Shown here: positions 30,730 through 33,088 of the stretch, piece by piece
Layout: every line of letters starts with the position of its first letter
Position numbering within the stretch: position 1 is the stretch's first letter
From: a virus
Direction: 5' to 3' (one strand)
IMG/VR virus record: IMGVR_UViG_3300022752_000238
Span: 1 to 33,088 of that record
DNA: 33,088 nucleotides
Translations under genes and position numbers: made by a program
The notes under the pieces: model-generated
The model's input: the letters and a program-made list of their open reading frames with translations, nothing else
Told to the model about the DNA's origin: nothing
Databases searched by the model: none

Positions 30730-31850
30730 GCAGCGGCCTTGCGGCCGAACTGGGCGTCGATGGCCGCCGCAATCGCGTCTTTCACGCGGACATCCACGTC
30801 GATGTGGTTGATCGTCGACGGCTGAGCCGACGGCGGCGGAGACGCTGAGCCGCCGAACAGAGCACGACGCAGCTTCCACATCGTCTTTTTGAGATCGAAC
30901 CACGGCGTGCGCTCACGCCCTTGAATGGCCATCAGCGCCATAACGAGACCTGCCAAGCTCACGAGCAGCATGTTCGTGAGCGAAGTCTGGAACGTCTCGA
31001 TCCACTGAACCTTCTCAGGTTCCGCCCCAGACACGTCGGACACAAGACCCACGAACGGCGTCACGTCGAAGGTCTGGACCGCCGTGTGGTCGTTCTTGCT
31101 CTGTGCGTCCTTCAGGACGGTGCGCGATGTGGCAAGCTGCTGCTCGGCCAGCTCGACCTTCTGCTGCCAGCGAGCGCGTTCCTCAAGGTCGGCCTTGGCC
31201 GCTTTGGCCTCGCCGTGCTCCTTGCAGAACTTGCGAGCCTGGGGACCCTGCGCATCGGTGCAGCCCTTGGTAAGGTCCCAGAACCGCGCGTTGCCCTCAT
31301 AGGACTTGATGAGGGCGCCGGCAGCGTTCGCCGACATGACCGGGCGGCCCGCCACTTTCGGCATCTCCTGCCACGTCATGGCCTTGAGATCGGCCAACGA
31401 TTTCTCATCGGCGCTCACGCGCTTGCGTGCATCGTCGACACCGGCGCGAACATCTTGATAGCTGACCAAAGCCGCCTTCTGAAGATTGGCGCGCTTGACC
31501 TGGCTTTCGGCAGCCGAGCCGATGGCGTTGTAGACCGAGAAGCCGAAGCCAATCAGCCACACCATGGACCATGCGATGGTCTGACCCTTGTGGGCGCCGT
31601 GCCACGCGATGACAGCGCGATGAACGCCCATCAGCTCAGCGATGATGGCGCCGAGTCCAAGCATCATCAACTTCCAGTAGGCAAGGCCACCGTCGGCGGC
31701 GCGGATTGCGGTGTTCTCGATGATCGACAGAACGGCAGCGCCGACCACCATGAAGACGAACACGCGCACAAGGGCGCCGTCGAATGCGTGATAGGCGCGG
31801 CTGACAGCGCCGTTCATGGCGCCGACCAGACCTTTTGAGGGGGTGTCCAT
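30726..31850 (-). CDS. Multi-pass membrane protein with large coiled-coil domain
   Basis: A 374-aa protein. Residue numbers below are from the ATG at 31850; an upstream GTG at 31880 is in frame. Three hydrophobic segments lie near 24-44 (ALVRVFVFMVVGAAVLSI), 57-80 (AYWKLMMLGLGAIIAEL) and 92-115 (WSMVWLIGFGFSVYNA). A charged helical domain of about 165 residues (120-285) follows, with a CTDAQGPQARKFC loop, and a fourth segment (TNMLLVSLAGLVMALMAIQG) lies near 295-315. The C-terminus is basic, with KKTMWKLRRALFG. The fold resembles no lysis protein I know. It may be an early membrane, exclusion or anchoring protein; the function is open. It follows the gap with the hairpin and 18-bp motif. Confidence 0.7.
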   Translation of the reverse strand: MDTPSKGLVGAMNGAVSRAYHAFDGALVRVFVFMVVGAAVLSIIENTAIRAADGGLAYWKLMMLGLGAIIAELMGVHRAVIAWHGAHKGQTIAWSMVWLIGFGFSVYNAIGSAAESQVKRANLQKAALVSYQDVRAGVDDARKRVSADEKSLADLKAMTWQEMPKVAGRPVMSANAAGALIKSYEGNARFWDLTKGCTDAQGPQARKFCKEHGEAKAAKADLEERARWQQKVELAEQQLATSRTVLKDAQSKNDHTAVQTFDVTPFVGLVSDVSGAEPEKVQWIETFQTSLTNMLLVSLAGLVMALMAIQGRERTPWFDLKKTMWKLRRALFGGSASPPPSAQPSTINHIDVDVRVKDAIAAAIDAQFGRKAAA

Positions 31851-31962
31851 AGGTTGCGGTCCCTGGATGGAACGCGGCACGCCATAATTCCGCCGACGCC
31901 GTTGGGCATCGTCGTGATGGTCGTTCGAGTATGTTGCGTTTGCGTAAGGGATCGGGAACGAC

Positions 31963-31999
31963 GACGGCCGGGCCAGGAACGCACTCCTGCCCGGCCGTC
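31963..31999. terminator. Strong GC-rich hairpin in the 31.9-32.1 kb gap
   Basis: GACGGCCGGG pairs with CCCGGCCGTC over 10 bp, and after a one-base bulge CAGGA pairs with TCCTG around a short loop. No T-run follows on the minus strand. It lies about 27 nt after the 18-bp motif and about 113 nt before the membrane protein ATG, so it would be in the 5' leader if transcription starts at the motif. The remaining gap (31851-32061) shows no gene. Confidence 0.55.
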
Positions 32000-32025
32000 A
32001 TACTTTCTGGATGTTGACACAGCGA

Positions 32026-32043
32026 TGCCGTGATTTGTGCACG
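32026..32043 (-). promoter_or_regulatory. 18-bp intergenic motif, copy B
   Basis: The sequence CGTGCACAAATCACGGCA is identical to copy A. On the minus strand it is preceded by TTGACC two bases upstream, a good -35-like match, but the 17-nt spaced -10 position (GCATCG) is poor. It lies 18 nt beyond the stop of the 177-aa gene. Confidence 0.5.
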
Positions 32044-32061
32044 CAGGTCAACAGGCTAAGT

Positions 32062-32595
32062 TCATTTCTGGTTCATGCCCTGGCGGGATTGCCACATGCG
32101 GTCCAGGCGGCCGAGGTTGGACTTGATGTAGGCGATACCGGCAATGTGAGCCTGACCGCGCTGCTTGCAGCCGAGCCACTTGCGGCCGATCTCCTCGGGT
32201 TTCACCGCAAGGTGGCCCAACTCGGTGAACTGGGCGTGCACCATCTGCTCCAGGACAGCATAGGCTTCAAGGCCGATCTCATTCCTCGCCCGGGCACATT
32301 CCTGGCTGTGGCGAGTGACGGCGAACTCGGTGGAGGACTCTTCCTCATCCAACCACCGGCCCGAGCCGTAGGCGTGGCCTTTGTGGAGGGCGCCGATGAT
32401 GTGGCGCTCCAGGCGGTCGCCGGCCCGGATCTCATCCGGGGTGAGGTAGACGTCGAGGGCGCTCCAGACCGACTTGATGGAGGCGTTGCGACGCTGGGTC
32501 TTGGCGTCGACCTTGGGTGCGGCGTAGCGATTGCCGGCCTTGCGGATGCCCTCCGGTGTGGGCTCAGCGGGTAGGATCGAGAGATTTGATCGCAT
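32062..32595 (-). CDS. Small helical protein, DUF6456-like, possible late-gene regulator
   Basis: A 177-aa protein. The ATG at 32595 has GAGG 5 nt upstream; the longer frame to 32694 reads low-quality sequence. The pattern YLTPDEIRAGDRLERHIIGA, a basic or acidic linker, CARARNEIGLEAYAVLEQMV, and a final HIAGIAYIKSNLGRLDRMW follows the layout I recall for the DUF6456 domain of alphaproteobacterial regulators. If correct, it could bind DNA or RNA polymerase. It lies just before the first copy of the motif, which fits a regulator role, but the call is tentative. Confidence 0.55.
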   Translation of the reverse strand: MRSNLSILPAEPTPEGIRKAGNRYAAPKVDAKTQRRNASIKSVWSALDVYLTPDEIRAGDRLERHIIGALHKGHAYGSGRWLDEEESSTEFAVTRHSQECARARNEIGLEAYAVLEQMVHAQFTELGHLAVKPEEIGRKWLGCKQRGQAHIAGIAYIKSNLGRLDRMWQSRQGMNQK

Positions 32596-32703
32596 GGTTG
32601 CCTCGCGGGTGTTGGGCTTTGGTGGTGACGCGAGACGAGCATGGCGGTGGTGTTCAGAAGAACTTCTTGAGCAAGACGGTGATGGTATCGACACTGGTGC
32701 GTT

Positions 32704-32784
32704 TCACGGCGCGTACCTCAGCACGATCGCCAGGATGAACAGGTATGCCGCGCATGCGGCGATGAGGTCCCAGAAGTGGATCAT
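32704..32784 (-). CDS. 26-aa putative membrane peptide
   Basis: The translation begins MIHFWDLIAACAAYLFILAI, then VLRYAP. It is one hydrophobic helix with an Arg near the end. The ATG overlaps the stop of the 93-aa gene by 4 nt (ATGA), which supports translation. A further 17-codon GTG frame overlaps its stop but is too short to judge. It could be a small inner-membrane regulator; no family is claimed. Confidence 0.4.
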   Translation of the reverse strand: MIHFWDLIAACAAYLFILAIVLRYAP

Positions 32785-33062
32785 GCTTCGGCCCTCACCC
32801 ATGCACGTCGACAGTCCGACTCGACCAAGATGAGAATGGCTACAAGCGCGTCATCAAACCGCTCCCATGCGGCTCTCTCATCAAGAGGACTTTTGGCGTC
32901 ACCAACAGCCACGCACGCCGCGCAAAGATCGTCGTAAAATGATGAATCAAACAACACCCGCCGCCATTTGGTAGCCGTGCGATCAGGTTTGGATTTACCT
33001 TTTTTTGCGTGCGTCATGCTGCGTCCCATTGAAGGCCGCGACCTCTCCGTGACCTCAAACAT
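32781..33062 (-). CDS. Hypothetical protein (93 aa)
   Basis: Residues 1-35 are basic (THAKKGKSKPDRTATKWRR). Residues 40-90 are helical and acidic, with two Cys (FYDDLCAACVAVGDAK), and end ILVESDCRRAWVRAEA. The chosen ATG lies 1 nt after a TGA that may end another gene beyond the right edge. Internal ATGs at 33029 and 33017 are alternatives. Nothing in the sequence tells its function. The 26 bases to its right show only the possible 3' end of an upstream gene. Confidence 0.5.
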   Translation of the reverse strand: MFEVTERSRPSMGRSMTHAKKGKSKPDRTATKWRRVLFDSSFYDDLCAACVAVGDAKSPLDERAAWERFDDALVAILILVESDCRRAWVRAEA

Positions 33063-33088
33063 TTCACCAGTCCTGATGCAGATCCCCT

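Noticed and set aside
32654-32707. 17-codon GTG frame
   Set aside because: Too short to separate from chance, although it overlaps the preceding stop as GTGA.
1-33088. CRISPR array, tRNA genes, integrase or att site
   Set aside because: No regular short repeats with spacers, no cloverleaf-like sequence and no recombinase were seen.

Overview
The window looks like the structural half of a short-tailed (podovirus-type) phage genome with a P22-like virion. Nearly everything reads leftward on the minus strand, and genes are packed with 1-4 nt stop/start overlaps. No chromosomal host gene, tRNA, integrase, repressor, DNA polymerase or reverse transcriptase is visible, so this is a phage genome fragment or the inside of a prophage. 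The DNA is GC-rich. DUF2793 fibre modules and a DUF6456-like small protein point to an alphaproteobacterial host. That host assignment is inference from family distribution, not something the sequence proves.

Layout in the direction of transcription (right to left). (1) 33.1-32.0 kb: small leader genes, including a 93-aa protein, a 26-aa membrane peptide and a 177-aa possible regulator. (2) 32.0-31.9 kb: a gap holding an 18-bp motif and a strong hairpin. (3) 31.9-27.3 kb: a multi-pass membrane/coiled-coil protein, a Cys-rich protein, a beta-rich protein, three fibre-like proteins (two with DUF2793) and a 43-aa lipoprotein. (4) 27.3-24.9 kb: an HNH endonuclease, then terminase small and large subunits. 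(5) 24.9-20.2 kb: portal, scaffold and major capsid protein, with a duplicated hairpin element between portal and scaffold and a terminator after the capsid gene. (6) 20.2-15.8 kb: a putative head fibre and its N-terminal paralogue, gp4-like adaptor, gp10-like tail hub, two small proteins and a virion-type lysozyme. (7) 15.8-15.3 kb: two small genes on the opposite strand, a moron-like cassette. (8) 15.3-5.8 kb: an 810-aa low-complexity protein, a 52-aa helical protein, a GNAT acetyltransferase and four candidate ejection proteins. (9) 5.8-5.7 kb: a second gap with the same 18-bp motif and another hairpin. (10) 5.65-0 kb: the host-recognition fibre cassette and, cut by the left edge, an M15 peptidase endolysin.

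Together these genes cover DNA packaging (TerS/TerL/portal), capsid assembly (scaffold, MCP), capsid decoration, tail closure (gp4/gp10), DNA ejection (lysozyme plus long Ala-rich internal proteins), adsorption (fibres) and the start of lysis (M15 peptidase). The least explained items are: the 18-bp motif shared only by the two largest promoter-like gaps; the fibre block upstream of the terminase; a recurring Asn-Ala-Phe tripeptide across several virion proteins; the tail-fibre-type repeat in a gene beside the capsid gene; and the opposite-strand gene pair. Homology calls come from recognition of sequence patterns by eye; no database search was run.
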